Below, in pieces: positions 1-11,165 of a DNA stretch of 64,000 nt (the stretch's first letter is position 1; each line of letters starts with the position of its first letter). Origin of the DNA: Tuctoria greenei (taxonomy: Eukaryota; Streptophyta; Magnoliopsida; Poales; Poaceae); contig JAYESD010000003.1 in NCBI GenBank assembly GCA_036927565.1, positions 77,483,311 through 77,547,310 on the forward strand, written 5' to 3'. The position numbers were made by a program, and so were the translations under genes. Under the pieces are notes generated by a model. That model saw only the letters and a list, made by a program, of their open reading frames with translations. It was not told the DNA's origin and made no database searches.

Positions 1-321
1 CCCTAGCCTCTGACTCGGGCTCCTGTAGTGGCCCCCTAGCCTCTGACTCTGACTCGGACTCAGAAGACTCTGAGTCAAACTGCACAAAAGGAAAAGGTTG
101 ACAATAAATAATTATTAACAAATGCAATTTCTAAAATAACTTTATTGTAAACTAAAATTTACCTTCGTCCGCTGAAAGCACACGACAGATGAGGGTGGAG
201 CGTGCGCCAGAAAGAGGGAACGTCGGCTCGAAGGTAACGAGGTCCCTGAGCAACGGTCTCGTGGTGGCTCAAACCCTCTCACTGGCTTCCTTTCCCCTTC
301 CCCTTCCCCTTTGACAACATC
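1..321 (-). CDS. Two exons of a second CACTA gene, acidic Ser/Glu-rich (partial)
   Basis: Downstream of the transposase on the same strand are two splice-bounded open segments. The first, 321 to 163, follows an acceptor (TTGCAACAG) and ends at a donor (GAAG|GTAAAT); it encodes a basic/Pro-rich stretch with GEGEGERKPVRGFEPP. The second starts at 79 after a strong pyrimidine tract ending TTTTGTGCAG and encodes FDSESSESESESEARG and then a partial repeat of the same acidic unit, running off the window. The first exon is 159 nt, so the phase is kept across the 83-nt intron. Autonomous plant CACTA elements usually carry a second gene (TNPA-like or En/Spm-type) next to the TNPD-like transposase, which is the likely identity. 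I did not recognise a diagnostic domain. It could also be the 3' end of a longer alternative transcript of the transposase gene. Confidence 0.4.
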
Positions 322-398
322 CTGTTGCAAGGAATAAATGATTAATATGCAAAGATAATATACGAAATTAATGTTAAATTAGTGAATAAAACGTTACT

Positions 399-3300
399 TC
401 AAAATTCATCAACATCACGATCATGCACCCTACTCCTTAAACCAGCCCATCGATCTTCTTCTTTCGCATATTGTTTTCGTTTGCACAAATCAGCAGGTTC
501 GACTATGTCATCAATATCTTCAGTTTCCGATTCTGATTCTGTTTCCGCTTCCGTGCCAGTCTCGATATCTTGAGCGTCTCCAACTAAGTCATCGAGTCCT
601 ACAACGGGCTCGACTGAGAAGGAGGCTGGCAACACTTCCTCTTGGTAGACACAATCAACCTCAGCTTCGTCGTGGTAATCATCATCTCCTGGAGTGTATA
701 ACCGCTCACGAGGATTCACCTTATGTACCACCCACCAAGCTTCAAATTTATTGCATGGATAAGGTAGATAGTACACTTGCTCTACTTGGTGTGCAAGAAC
801 TAATGAATCGAATCCTTTCAACTGTTCCTTGTGTTTTACTTTGACCATGCCAAATTCATTTACTCGAATTCCACGAATGGAATCAAACCATTCGCAGTCA
901 ATGAATACAACTCGAATTGTCTTGTTTGCGACAAAAGTGAAATCAAGGATTTTTTTAATAATCATGTAGTACTGCGTTTCATGATCTTGCAAATCGATTG
1001 CCCTCATCACAACTCCGGTATTACATGTTGTCGCGAGAGTACGAAGAGATTCAAATTGAGTTGTACAAAATCGAAAGCCATTGATGTCATATCGACCATA
1101 GATTAACATTAACCACTCCACGGGATAGTTGACGCAAATCATCATGGACGTTGGCATCTTTTTGGCACTATCCAAGATATGGAGTTATTAGAAAACGAAA
1201 GCATTCTAAAGTTATAAGAAAATGTTGTTAACATTGATAAGTTATCGAGAAAACGTTACATGATCTCGAAACCAGGAAAGAAAATTAGATCCCCCATTTA
1301 TTCCTTCCCGTCGAATCTGTTCTATTTGCTTGCTCGTGGGTTGATGTATATGTCTCCAATTTTGCTTGTCGAACATACTACACGAAAAAGAGAACCTTTT
1401 AGAATACATGTGTTGGAAAAGATGGTGAAAAGCATAACTGTAGGAGAAACACTTACTTGAAATATTCATTCATTTCTTCCATATTAGCGTACATGTAGAA
1501 GAAAGCAGCATGCCTTTCCTTTTCGCTAACATCGTAGGAAGTGTAGCTACCAACAGTAGTGCCTCTTGTTGCAAAAATGGAGAGATCGCTACAAGGAGGT
1601 TGCCCATCCATATTGTACAGCATTATCGAAGTATTAACATTGTGTTCCTCTGCAATGTAAACACTTGAGAAGTATCCTACTTCCTTAAGAGTAAAAGCTT
1701 CAGCGATGCAACATTCAACCCTTGCCATTTAACCAACCATTGGTTTCAGATATCTGAGTGATCTTTCAATATGATACAACCACCTATATTGCACGGGACC
1801 GCCCACTTTCGCTTCAAATGGAAGATGAATTAAGAGATGTTGCATTGGATTGAAAAATCCTGGAGGAAATTTTTTTCCATCTTACACAAAAGTACCGGAA
1901 TCTCCTTCTCCAACATAGTCATCATCTCTGGTGTGATTTTTTTAGCACAGAGTTGCCTATAGAAGTGGCTAAGCTCGGCTAACATCTTCCACACTACATC
2001 GTGAAAATGGCCTCGAAACATAACAGGCAGAAGTCTTTCCATAATTATGTGATAATCATGACTCTTCAACCCAATGAGCTTTCCCGTTTTCACATTCACG
2101 GCTCGTCTCAGACTAGCAGCATAACCATCTGGGAATTTCAACCTTTGCAACTATTTGAGAACTTCTTTTTTTTCTTTAGGTCGAAGACAGAAAAGAACGC
2201 GTGGTTTACCACCATTTACGGAGAGCTCAAGAGTTTGACGGTTACAAAGCTCAGAAAGATCCTTTCGAGCCTTTAAATTGTCTTTTTTTTTGCCCGTCAT
2301 GTCCATCCATGTGCTTATGATACATTAGGCCATGTTACGCTCTTGATGCATAACATCAATGTTGTGCCTTAGAATCAACGACTTCACATACGGTAGCTCC
2401 CAAAGTCCACATATGTGAGTCCAATTGTGTTTGTCTCCGTAACCTTCAAAATATCCAAGACGACCTTCATCTGGCACCAATTTTATCAACATATCAGATA
2501 TTTCTGACCTGTTAAGACGTTTTGGTGGTCCTTTAGTGACAACGGTGTTCTTTCTGAAGACATTCCTCTGTTTTCTAAACAAGTGATTTGGAGGCAACCA
2601 ACGTCTATGACAATCGAAGTAAGATATCTTGCCTCCATGGGTATGTCGAAAGCAATCGGTATCCGAGGCCCATATCGGACACGTCAAACGACCATGAGTG
2701 CTCCATCCAGAAAACATGTTGTATGCCAGAAAATCCTGAACGGACCACAAATAAGCAGCTCAGAGGTTGAATTTCTGCTTCTTGTAACAGTTGTACGCTT
2801 CGACTCCTGTCCACAACATTTTCAACTCTTCGATCAACGGTTTCAACATCATGTTGAGATGTGACCCATGATGATCTGGCCCAGGTACAATGAGGCTAAG
2901 AAACATAAAATCATTCTTCATGCAAAAAGCCAGTGGAAGATTATACGGAATGACAAAGACGGGCATATGTGCTAAACAGAGTTTGTGCTGAACGGCTGAA
3001 CCCATCTGTCGTCAACCCGATGCGAACATTTCTCGCTTCACGAGCGAATTCTGGGTTGAACCGGTCCAGCGCCTTCCATGCCTCACCATCGGACGGGTGC
3101 GTCATGACTCCATTATTCTCACGCTCACCTTCTTTGTGCCATCTCATGTGTCTAGCCATTTTTTTTTAAAGGAACAGCCGCTTCAACCTCGGTGTCACAA
3201 GTAAATAACGAAGCTGCTTACGTGCGACTTCTGTCATCACAGTATTACCATCGTTATTAACAACTTCGACAAACCTCAGTTGACCACATTTCAAACATTT

Positions 3301-3969
3301 GTTCTCATTGGAATGCTCTCTGCAGAAAAGCATGCAGTTGTCCGGACACATATCAATCTTCTCGTGCTTCATACTGAAACTGGAAAGATTTTTCTTCGAG
3401 TTATACATATCTTTAGGCCCTTTGTTGGGATGTGGAAGGGAATCTTTGAACAAATCTATGAGCATGTTGTAACAATTGTTAGAAAAGAAGAACTTAGACT
3501 TAATTGGCATAAGTCTAGTCACAAAATTGAGGATTGACATTTTAGTGTGTCCATGCAGCGCCTCTTCTGAATCTTTGAGATGTTTGAAGAACTCTTTAAC
3601 CTCTGCTGTTTGAGGATCTTCTGTAAGCTCTAGTCGTATAGCTTCCAGCATCTCATCCATCATATCAACCTCTGTGGCATCATCATTGTCCGCTTCCACT
3701 TCTTGTACAGCTTGAGAAGTTGTCTCACCATGGAAGTTCTACAACTCATAATGTGACACGTAACCATTTCGACAAAAGTGCATCATAAGTTCCACTTTAT
3801 CCAAAAACATTTCGTTTCGACATTTCGTACATGGGCACCGCACCTTATCGCTATTTGACAACGAAAAAGCTCGTTCCATAAAAGCTCTTGTCTTGGCGTA
3901 CCACTCATCTGAGTGACCACCAGTTGTGCTCTTCCAACCAGTGTACATCCAACTACGATCTTCGCTCAT
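399..3969 (-). pseudogene. CACTA TNP2-type transposase gene, broken
   Basis: This is a TNPD/TNP2-like transposase, the enzyme that cuts and moves CACTA elements by binding their ends. Domains read in the usual order from the right: a transposase-associated domain (MSEDRSWMYTGW, with CPCTKCRNE, 3740-3969); the linker and tnp2 catalytic region (DNCMLFCREH, KCGQLRFVEVV, MRWHKEGER, then NIDVMHQERNMA at about 2330; 2325-3699); the DUF4218 block (RAVNVKTGKLIGLKSHDYH, 1830-2150); and the C-terminal DUF4216 block (LIYGRYDINGFRF to WWVVHKVNPRERLY, 399-1167). Two short introns fit the gene: 1378-1456 (GTAAGTG...TAG) and 1168-1259 (GTAACG...ATAG). The ATG at 3969 follows a splice acceptor (ATTAATTGTAG), which implies a 5' untranslated exon further right. 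Stops near 2325 and 2160 and frame changes near 3739, 3166, 2941 and 1830 break it. The acidic C-terminus (TEAETESESETEDIDD) is typical. Confidence 0.92.
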
Positions 3970-3978
3970 GTTTGACTC

Positions 3979-5399
3979 TACAATTAATAACAAGACAAAT
4001 TACTGTTAGTTTCTCATTAATTTATGTATGATAGAGGAAATAATGAGAGAGACAGTGAACTGGGTCCGTGCCAGTTCGAAGCCCAACACGGGCCATGCTC
4101 GGGCTTGACCTTAGACCCCGCTCGGCCGCCCTCGGCTCCCTCGCCTCGTATTGAGTCGCCGGCTGCCAACCGCCATCTGCGATGCCTAGCCCGAATCTTC
4201 CCTGAATCTATGAGGATGCGAGGCGAGCCCAACGAGCGATGACTCCTAGACTCTTGTCCAGAGGAGGCAAGGCGAGGACCCTGACAAGACGATGAAACTG
4301 TTGGCGAAGAAGCTGCAGAGGAGGCCACGACTACAATGGTCTACACGGCACGATCACACTTACTCGTGTCGTGCCCATCCGGGTTGGTCACATAACCCTA
4401 ACAATTCATCAATGTTTGATTATCATCCATCTCAGAAATCATGAAATTTCGGCAGCATAATGCCGCATATTTGACACTACACCCCCCTATCCGGTGCAGT
4501 TTTTAAAGTACAAAGGGGGGCAACTGGTTAGCTTGGAAACCTGTTGCCTTACGGATGTTGCGAGTCAAGGACAAATACTCGCAACATATGTTTTCGTAGT
4601 TTTTATGGACTGATGCATACTCACAAGCACGCGCGATGTGAACGGGGGGTCTTGCGGCGAAGAGATACCTAGCTACAAACTTTTAGGGTTAGTAATGGGC
4701 CGCCCGACCCATATACACTTAACCCTAACGATTCACCTCATGTCACCAGTCACGGGTCACCATCGTGACCCACACTGCCTATATACGGTAGGGTTCGGCC
4801 CGATGGGCCGTATATACGCTACATATATACCACGGCTCGGCCAGGCTTCGGGCCAGCACGACACGCTCGAAGCGCGAATGGGACCGGCACGGCCCGACAG
4901 GGGAAAATGGGATCCGTCGTGCTTGGCCTTAGCTTATGGCCCGTCATGCCGGCCCGGCACGGCACGACAAATTGCCGGGCCGCATAGGGCCTAATTTTTT
5001 CATGCACGAGACCGGCCGGGCTCAGGCTGGGCCGACCCGGCACATCCCATTGGCCATCTATATCCACGATAGAACCTAAGTGCCCCGACAGCCGGCCGCC
5101 CCCGACGCCGCCCTCGGCATAAACCAATTAAGCATAATCTACACTACACTAATTAAGCATAATCTACACTAAGCAAATTAAGCACAATTAAGCAACTTAA
5201 CCACATAGGCATAATTAAATAAACATAATGTAAAGTAAGCAATTTAACTAATTAAGCATAATTAAATAAACAATTAATCAATTTATGCATAATTTAAACA
5301 ACTCAATTTCAAATTTGAACAATTCAATTCAATTCAAATTAGTTCAAATCAAATTTAAACAATGCAATTCAATTAAATTCAAATTTCAATTGAATGGGT
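3979..5399 (-). other. CACTA internal non-coding region, probable 5' intron
   Basis: No convincing coding sequence lies between the splice acceptor at about 3979 and the G-rich tract. 4750-5060 is very GC-rich, with many GGCCCG/CGGGCC and GGCACGGC words around TATATA motifs, which may be a small inserted element, but I could not define its termini. 5130-5395 is AT-rich, with repeated AATTAAGCA and AATTCAAATT words. A possible untranslated first exon on the minus strand ends at about 5879 (CCGCCGACAG|GTACAC). This whole stretch would then be intron. Confidence 0.45.
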
Positions 5400-5870
5400 T
5401 AGGGTGGGGTGGGTTGAGGGTGTTTGGGGGGGGTGGCGGGGTCTTTGGATGGGAGGGGGGGCTTGGCGAGGGGGGTGGGGGGTCTGTGGAGGGGAGGGGG
5501 GCTCAGGGAGGGGAGGGGGAGGGTGGGGGGACCTCTGCAGGGGAGGGGAGGGGGAGGGGGGGCCGGGGAGGGGGAGGGGGAGGGGGGCGGCGCTCGGCCG
5601 CGGAGGGGAGTGGGAGGGGGGGCCGGGGAGGGGAGGGGGAGGGAAGGGGCAGGGGGAGCGCGGGAGGGGGCCGGGGATAGGAGGGGGAGGGGGGTTGCGC
5701 TCGGCCGGGGGAGGGGAGGGGGTAGGGGGGCCGGGGAGGGGAGGTGGAGGGGGAGGGAGGGCCGGACGGTGGCAGTCAGCCGGGGAGGGCGGGGCGGCAC
5801 TTCGGGAGGGGGTAGTGGGGTCGGGCCGGCGATCGAGGAGGGTAGGGGAGTGGAGGAGGGGAGGGGAGGA
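5400..5870. repeat. G-rich low-complexity tract with extreme strand asymmetry
   Basis: For about 470 bp the plus strand is almost only G with scattered A, T and C, in units such as GGGGAGGGGGAGGG. There are dozens of runs of three or more G. The minus strand, which is the strand of the CACTA genes, is correspondingly C-rich. Long open frames cross it on both strands only because the composition is so biased; they encode simple Gly or Pro runs and are not credible genes. Confidence 0.85.
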
Positions 5871-5974
5871 GTGTACCTGTCGGCGGCAGCATTGGACGGC
5901 GGCGGGGAGAAGCAAAGAGGCGTGCGGCGGGTAAGGAAGGGAAGTGAAGGAGCATGCGCGGAGGGTAGGTTAAA

Positions 5975-6274
5975 ATACGTAACTTACATCGGCTAAATAG
6001 TAAAATGACGTCGCCTATTTAACTTATGTCGGCCATCCTCCAGCCGATGTAAGTTAAGCCTAACTTACATCGGCCATTTTATTCACGTCGGCTAGTTGTC
6101 CAGGCCGACGTAAGATTACATTTATCGCTGTCAGTCTACTAACTTACGTCGGCAGCCAACGTAAGTTAGTTAACTTACGTCAGTTTTTTCTGGCCGACGT
6201 AAGTTACTTTATTTACGTCGACCAGCCGACGTAAATTAATTTGGCCAATGTAAGTGTTAGGGGTTCCTGTAGTG
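5975..6274. repeat. CACTA subterminal repeats and terminus
   Basis: About a dozen copies of a 12-13 bp motif (AACTTACGTCGGC and variants with CATCGGC or TGTCGGC) occur in both orientations, often as facing pairs such as 6142-6170 and 6171-6210. The array stops at the terminus CACTACAGGAACCCC (minus strand, ending at 6274). In En/Spm such repeats are the binding sites of the TNPA-type protein, so they are probably the transposase-complex binding region. Many copies contain ACGT or CG and some have decayed to CA/TG. Confidence 0.88.
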
Positions 6275-6796
6275 AGTGATCATGGGGGGAGATAGACTTT
6301 TACAAAAGAGGGCAACAACTTGCTTCCGGATGATAAGGGAGGCAGGGTGTACAGGCTTCGGGTTCGGTACCAAGCCAAGCTGACTGCACACTCTAGACCT
6401 AACCCTCCCAGAGCTCGGTTGCCCTTAATGCTGCTCCTAGGTCCTATGAAAACCTTTACACTGTCCTACTAAGATTAATATGTACAATAGAGGCGCCCAT
6501 TGTTGCAAGCGTAGCTGTGATGGTTGCGGGGCAACCTTGCTGTCTTGACCTTCTAGAGGGGCGATGAGCGAGCATCCCTACTTCCTACCTTCACCACCCG
6601 CCTTCGAGTGGTTTGAGCAGAGCCGGGACTGAGCTTGAAGCTTTGACGGGGGTGTCGGTGCTGCTGGAGGGCTACAGCCGGGGCGCAGTGGGTGGTCCAT
6701 GCTGACACGAGCTCGTTGGAAGCGGACTTGATCTAGCACCGCCCGGGACTGGTGTCGGGTCTGTAGAGAGGGCTTGGAGCTGCTCCAAGGCTAATA
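6275..6796 (-). other. Tat-1 sequence after protease, no pol domain
   Basis: This 520-bp segment lies between the protease stop and the CACTA boundary. In autonomous Tat elements the linker to reverse transcriptase would start here, yet I see no reverse transcriptase motif in any frame. It is probably the non-coding tail of a gag-protease-only derivative, or a segment after an internal deletion. Confidence 0.45.
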
Positions 6797-8158
6797 CTAC
6801 ATTGGTGCTTCTCTGAGGATCCTGGGGATGCTAGAAGGGGTTCGCATCTTCAGGACGAGGTAGCCGCAGTGGGCTATGCCCATGAATCTATACAGGTCAG
6901 GCCTGCCGATGATGCCGTTGAAGGGGAGGCTTACATCGGCGACGTCGAAGACGATGCTCTCCGTCCTGTAGTTGTTGGGTGTCCCGAAGGTCACCCGGAG
7001 ATGGATGTTCCCGTATGGGATGATGCTCCCTGGTCCCACCCCCGAGAATGGGCTCGAGGGAGTGAGCTTGGACACTGGGATCTATAGTTGCTCGAAGGTT
7101 GCACAACTGATGAGGTTGAGGCTGGCCCCACCATCTATGAAGGCATAGTGGATATGTTGGCAATGGGGGTGACCAGGAGAGGCAGAACCTCTGCCCCAGC
7201 CATGTTCTTGGGGCAGTCGAAGGCGTCGAAGCTCATTGGCGTCCCCTTCCCGTAGTGGTGTAGCGCCGGAGTGGGAGCAGGGGCTATTGAAGCCACCGCT
7301 CAACGGAGGGTCTTGACCGCGTTCCGGGATGTGGGATCCCAAGACCCTCTGAAGATGACGTTGAGTGTCTTGCGACGCTTGTGGTCACCGCTGGCACCGG
7401 AGTCCTCATCTTGGTGGACCACTTTGACGGCCCGCTCTTGCTTGTGGTACTCCACCTCCTCATCATCGTCGACCTCGGGGTTGACCTTTTGCTTGCCCTC
7501 ACACTGGCGGAAGGTGGGCACCGTCCGAGCACTAACGTGCCTGCTCTTGGTAGTGTTCGACGGCCTCTTGATCTCTCGGCACTCGCTCATGTTGTGGTCG
7601 TAAGTTTTGTGCACTGGGCAGTGCTCGGCGCCGTCGTCAGTAGCAGGTGGCTGACGTTGGTGCTTGTCAGAGCGTGGTGGTTTTCCCCCATCGGTTGCCG
7701 CTGCTGCGACGACGGGAGACCCATGCAATGGCTTGTTCAGGCCGCCGCCCCGGTTCTTCTTCTTGCCGCTACTCGGGGTAACGACACTCTCGTCGATCTG
7801 GCCAACTCCCCCCACTCCAGGGGCGGTCTGGATGTGCCAGTGACGACCTTCAGTCGCGCGGGCACACCATTCGGCGATGGAGAAGAGCTCGGAGACATGT
7901 TGCACGTTGTGCGTGGCTAGCTTCTCGAGCATTTTCTGCTCACGCACTCCCTGTCGGAGCGGTACTATGATAGAAGCATTCGAGATGTTGGGGATGGAGT
8001 TGCGTACCTGGGAGAAGCGCTGGATGAATGATCTCAGCGTCTCCTTGGGTTGTTGGCGCACGGCATGGAGGTCAAGCTCGGTGTCGGATCGCGTGTAGGA
8101 GCTGCCAAAGTTCGCCATGAATTGTCGGCAAAGCTCATCCTGAGAGGTTATGGACCCC
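6797..8158 (-). pseudogene. gag: Tat-1 gag (C-terminal half) and aspartic protease
   Basis: Reading from 8158 leftwards, the gag segment has the capsid motifs GSITSQDELCRQFMANF, LRSFIQRFSQVRN and REQKMLEKLATHNVQ, typical of grass Tat/RIRE2 gag. It is followed by a basic low-complexity stretch and a zinc-knuckle-like CPVHKTYDHNMSEC (about 7590). The protease follows: FIDGGASLNLI at about 7110 carries the catalytic Asp, and VSLPFNGIIGRPDLYRFM with GYLVLKM at about 6850-6960 is the conserved C-terminal part. Frame changes near 7300 and 7080 separate gag, the protease active site and the protease C-terminus, so the product is not made intact. The frame is cut at 8158 by the Tekay LTR; the upstream half is at 47367-48378. 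Confidence 0.85.
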
Positions 8159-8289
8159 TGTAACACCCTCATTTTCATCCATCATGCATTGCATACATTC
8201 TAATACATGTTTAAAAATTTAGTAACATAAAAAGGAACAAGTTTAAAATGAATCGATAGCAGAACCACACTTAAGAATTCTGGGATGTG

Positions 8290-8635
8290 CGGACTAGTAC
8301 GATTTCGGTGCGGACTAGTCTGATTTCCCTCTGTCTTCAAATGGACTTGTCCATTTTGCTGGGGACTAGTCTGTTTCCTCTCCCTGGACACTTTCGGACT
8401 TGTCCGGCCCATAGCGGACTAGTTCGGTATCCCAAATTGCTTGATAATTTGCTAAGTCCCTGGACTTGTCTGGACTAGTCCAGTATAGCGGACTTGTCTG
8501 TTTTCCTCTCAGACTAAAGTCGGACTTGTCCGAGTTTTGGCCAGACTAGTTTGTTTTTCCCCTCTGGATAAATTCGGACTTGTCCGATTTCCCTTTGTCC
8601 AACTTCGGACTAGTCCCGCCCTTTCGGACTTGTCC
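8290..8635. repeat. Cluster of GGACTAGTCC / GGACTTGTCC palindromes in LTR1
   Basis: More than ten copies of CGGACTAGTCCG, CGGACTTGTCCG or one-base variants are spaced 15-40 bp apart between T/C-rich spacers (TTTCCCTCTG, TTTTCCTCTC). The cluster lies upstream of the LTR TATA box, in the U3 region. Confidence 0.85.
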
Positions 8636-8804
8636 GATAAATCACGACTCCGAGTTGATCTTTTGTTTCATGACTTGTTTCTTGGATTTTATGTTAAGTG
8701 GACCTAGGGATGTCATGCCTAATTTTTTTTGAGCCTATGTGGCACTCTAAACCGGCCCCTACTCATCTCAAACTCGAAATCCATCAAACCCTAGCATCCA
8801 CCTC

Positions 8805-8813
8805 TATATAAAC
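8805..8813 (+). promoter_or_regulatory. TATA box of Tekay LTR1
   Basis: TATATAAAC lies in the context CACCTCTATATAAACAACCC, about 650 bp into the LTR and after the palindrome cluster. The same context is present in LTR2 and LTR3, which supports it as the U3/R promoter. Confidence 0.7.
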
Positions 8814-10905
8814 AACCCCACCTCTTGGCTTGACATCTGTTTGCCACTTTTCCACCCCACCCAACCCCTAGCTCATGAGTAGCCGCCATCAAGGAGGGAG
8901 AAGGAGATCTAGAACAAGAAGAAGAAGATAAGGAAATGAAAGAGGGTCAAGATCTCCATCAACTTTGCGTTCTTCGTCAACAATTCACCATCAAGTTTTT
9001 CATCAACCCTAGATCGTCAAGATCCAAGTGTTGCCTCCAATATTCTTGATTCTTTGGATTCTTAGACACCTTGTCATTAGCGAACTAATCCAATTTTCCT
9101 GTTTAAATTATGTTCAATTAATTCTAAAATTAGATCGAATAAAATCCAAACCTGTATAAACTTCTTAAAAGCTATTAGAACTAGTTAGTGATCATTAAAA
9201 GCAACTCATTAACAAGTTCCACCTTGCAATTGCATTAATCATGCATGTAATGCCATGTTGAGTAATATATGTGCATCTATTGACTGTGTTTCTTGTTGGT
9301 ATGTTTATTATGCGGATTAGACGAATTTGCGCTAAAGAGCATTGCGGAGGATCTCCTGCACCAAGAGTTTGAAGGCTTTGAACCGAACAATTTCCAAGAG
9401 CAAGGTAAGTGTCCTTGAAGCATATTGATCCTATTTTGAAATAAATCTTTTGTTTGCAAAACTGCATGCTTGTGTCAATTTGATGGGAAATCCTATGATA
9501 GGAAGTTTACTAGACTTGTCTAACCGCCCTTGTCACCTGGAATTTAAGGTAGAGAGTCAGGAAGGGCTTTTAAGCTTTGCTTCGCTTATTTAATTTGGAT
9601 GGGAAGGCAACTATGCTACTTAACTTAATTATGCATTTATGAGATTATGATTAACATGAATTGGTCAATATGATATGGTAATGGGTGATCTAAGTAAGCA
9701 TGAAATGTTGATGGGTTGGATGTTATGGTGGTTTTTCTTGCTTTAGATCTAAGGACCGCTTCATTGAGCGACCATCCAAGATTTACAGTGCCACCATGAG
9801 GCTAGGTATGGGTGCGGCTTAGATAATTAATTAGGGCTTTGCCAATACTATTTGGACAATTAAGGATGCTCGGGGAAGCGGTAGTCGGATTGGGTTTGTT
9901 GATGATTGGTGGGACTACCCTGGGATCCGAATGGCTCAAGAGGGGGCCCTTGGTTCATGATGTGCTCAGTTTGAGACATCACCACCGGTGAAACTTCAGT
10001 GGGGTCTAAATAGGCCAGTAATCCCTTTGTAAAGGCTATTTTGTGATCTCTTGGCCACACACCTAAGGAAGTGTGAGACGATATAATTGAGATTCTATAG
10101 TCATCGAAAGGTGGTGAAATCACAAACACCTGGGTAAAGTGGTACAAACTCTGCAGAGTCTACTAAAACGATCATGATAGTCGTGCTCCCGGTTATGAGC
10201 AACCTGGACCCTCACATGATTAGAGGGAATTTGGTATTGGGATGATTTTTGGGATGGTTTGGTTCTGGTTATGGTTGGTAATATGGTTATGACTGGTTAT
10301 GGATTGAATTATGATATTGGATATGGTTATTGGTAATGGTGAAATCTAGAATATGGATGATGATAATGAATTTGGACTGGTACTATGATATTCATTTATG
10401 GTTTATGATGGGTTTATTCACATACATATAATATATTGCTTTTTCAAGTGTTTTAATGTACTTTTCAGCACTTAGCCTTTATTATGTTCGTCACTTGTAT
10501 TAGCTACATGTCATACTTTCCACACTTGATGAGTACGACATGTACTCACTCTTGCAATTCCCCCACCAACAGATGCATGTCATGATTGGGAGTATAACTA
10601 TTATAATGCAGAGTTCTAGGCTGGATCTGTCAGCTTTGCCTGTGGAGTGTTGGAGCTGCACTATCCCTTTTACTTAGTTGCTCATTTAGTTTATTTCCAC
10701 TGCATTAGTTGAAACTCTTCACTAATATTCATTAGAGCTTGTATTCGAGGATTGTATGAAATTTGTAATAAAAGTCTTTAATTAATCTTGTTACATGGTA
10801 ATTTTCTGTATATCCTTTTGTGATTGCACTCGTGTATGTGTGTTGAACGTCCTGGGCACACATATGCGTTCACTTGGTTCATTTTCAAAACCAGGTGTCA
10901 CAAAT

Positions 10906-10917
10906 TGGTATTGGAGC
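10906..10917 (+). other. Primer binding site, Tekay copy 1
   Basis: TGGTATTGGAGC begins 3 bases after the LTR end. It matches the initiator-Met tRNA primer site TGGTATCAGAGC with two substitutions, so priming is probably impaired in this copy. Confidence 0.75.
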
Positions 10918-11165
10918 CAAGTTTGATCGTAGCACGCAGCCTAGATAGAATTGACACTTTAGAGCACAAAGGAGCACTTAGGAATCGATGTGTTCTTGTT
11001 TGGTGTGTTGCTTGCTATATATTGTTTACTTGTGTGTTTAATAGAGGACTTTGGGATGCTTTAGCATTGCCATGTCCACCCAGGCTAATTAGTTGCTTAG
11101 TTTCATATCCCTTGATGCGTGTAGTTGGAGACATTTCTAAATTCTTATCTCGTGCTTTTCTTCAG

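Larger units (their letters stand above)
1..6274 (-). mobile_element. CACTA (En/Spm, TNP2-type) DNA transposon, one end inside window
   Basis: The element reads right to left. Its terminus is at 6274: on the minus strand it begins CACTACAGGAACCCCTAACA, followed by about 300 bp of short subterminal repeats in both orientations, as CACTA elements have. A TNP2-type transposase gene lies at 399-3969 and exons of a second gene at 1-321. The other terminus is left of the window, so the 3-bp target duplication (AGT at 6275-6277 would be this side) cannot be confirmed. Sequence immediately right of 6274 belongs to a Tat-like retrotransposon, so the CACTA element probably inserted into it. The transposase frame is broken, so this copy looks non-autonomous. 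Confidence 0.88.
8159..10902 (+). repeat. Tekay LTR 1
   Basis: The repeat begins TGTAACACCCTC and ends CCAGGTGTCACA, 2744 bp. It is shorter than LTR2 mainly because about 115 bp are missing at about 9071, where LTR2 and LTR3 carry an extra segment between TTAGACACC and the CATTAGCGG-like word, plus about 20 bp missing in the palindrome cluster. It contains the palindrome cluster 8290-8635 and a TATA box at 8805. Confidence 0.92.

Noticed and set aside
21..31. CCTGTAGTG near the left edge as a second CACTA terminus
   Set aside because: It lies inside an open acidic exon (GPLQE) with splice signals, and no subterminal repeats accompany it. It is a chance match.
4750..5060. A defined MITE made of GGCCCG-rich sequence
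   Set aside because: I could not find convincing terminal inverted repeats or a target duplication, so it is only noted as a GC-rich patch.
5379..5996. Long Gly-rich and Pro-rich open frames on both strands
   Set aside because: They arise from the G-rich low-complexity tract; several frames are open at once and none has a recognisable domain.
7381..7920. A 179-codon plus-strand frame opposite Tat-1 gag
   Set aside because: It is the antisense shadow of the gag frame, which has clear capsid motifs.
8290..8635. Regular short palindromes as a CRISPR array
   Set aside because: Units are 10-12 bp with irregular spacers, lie in LTRs of a plant retrotransposon, and there are no cas genes.
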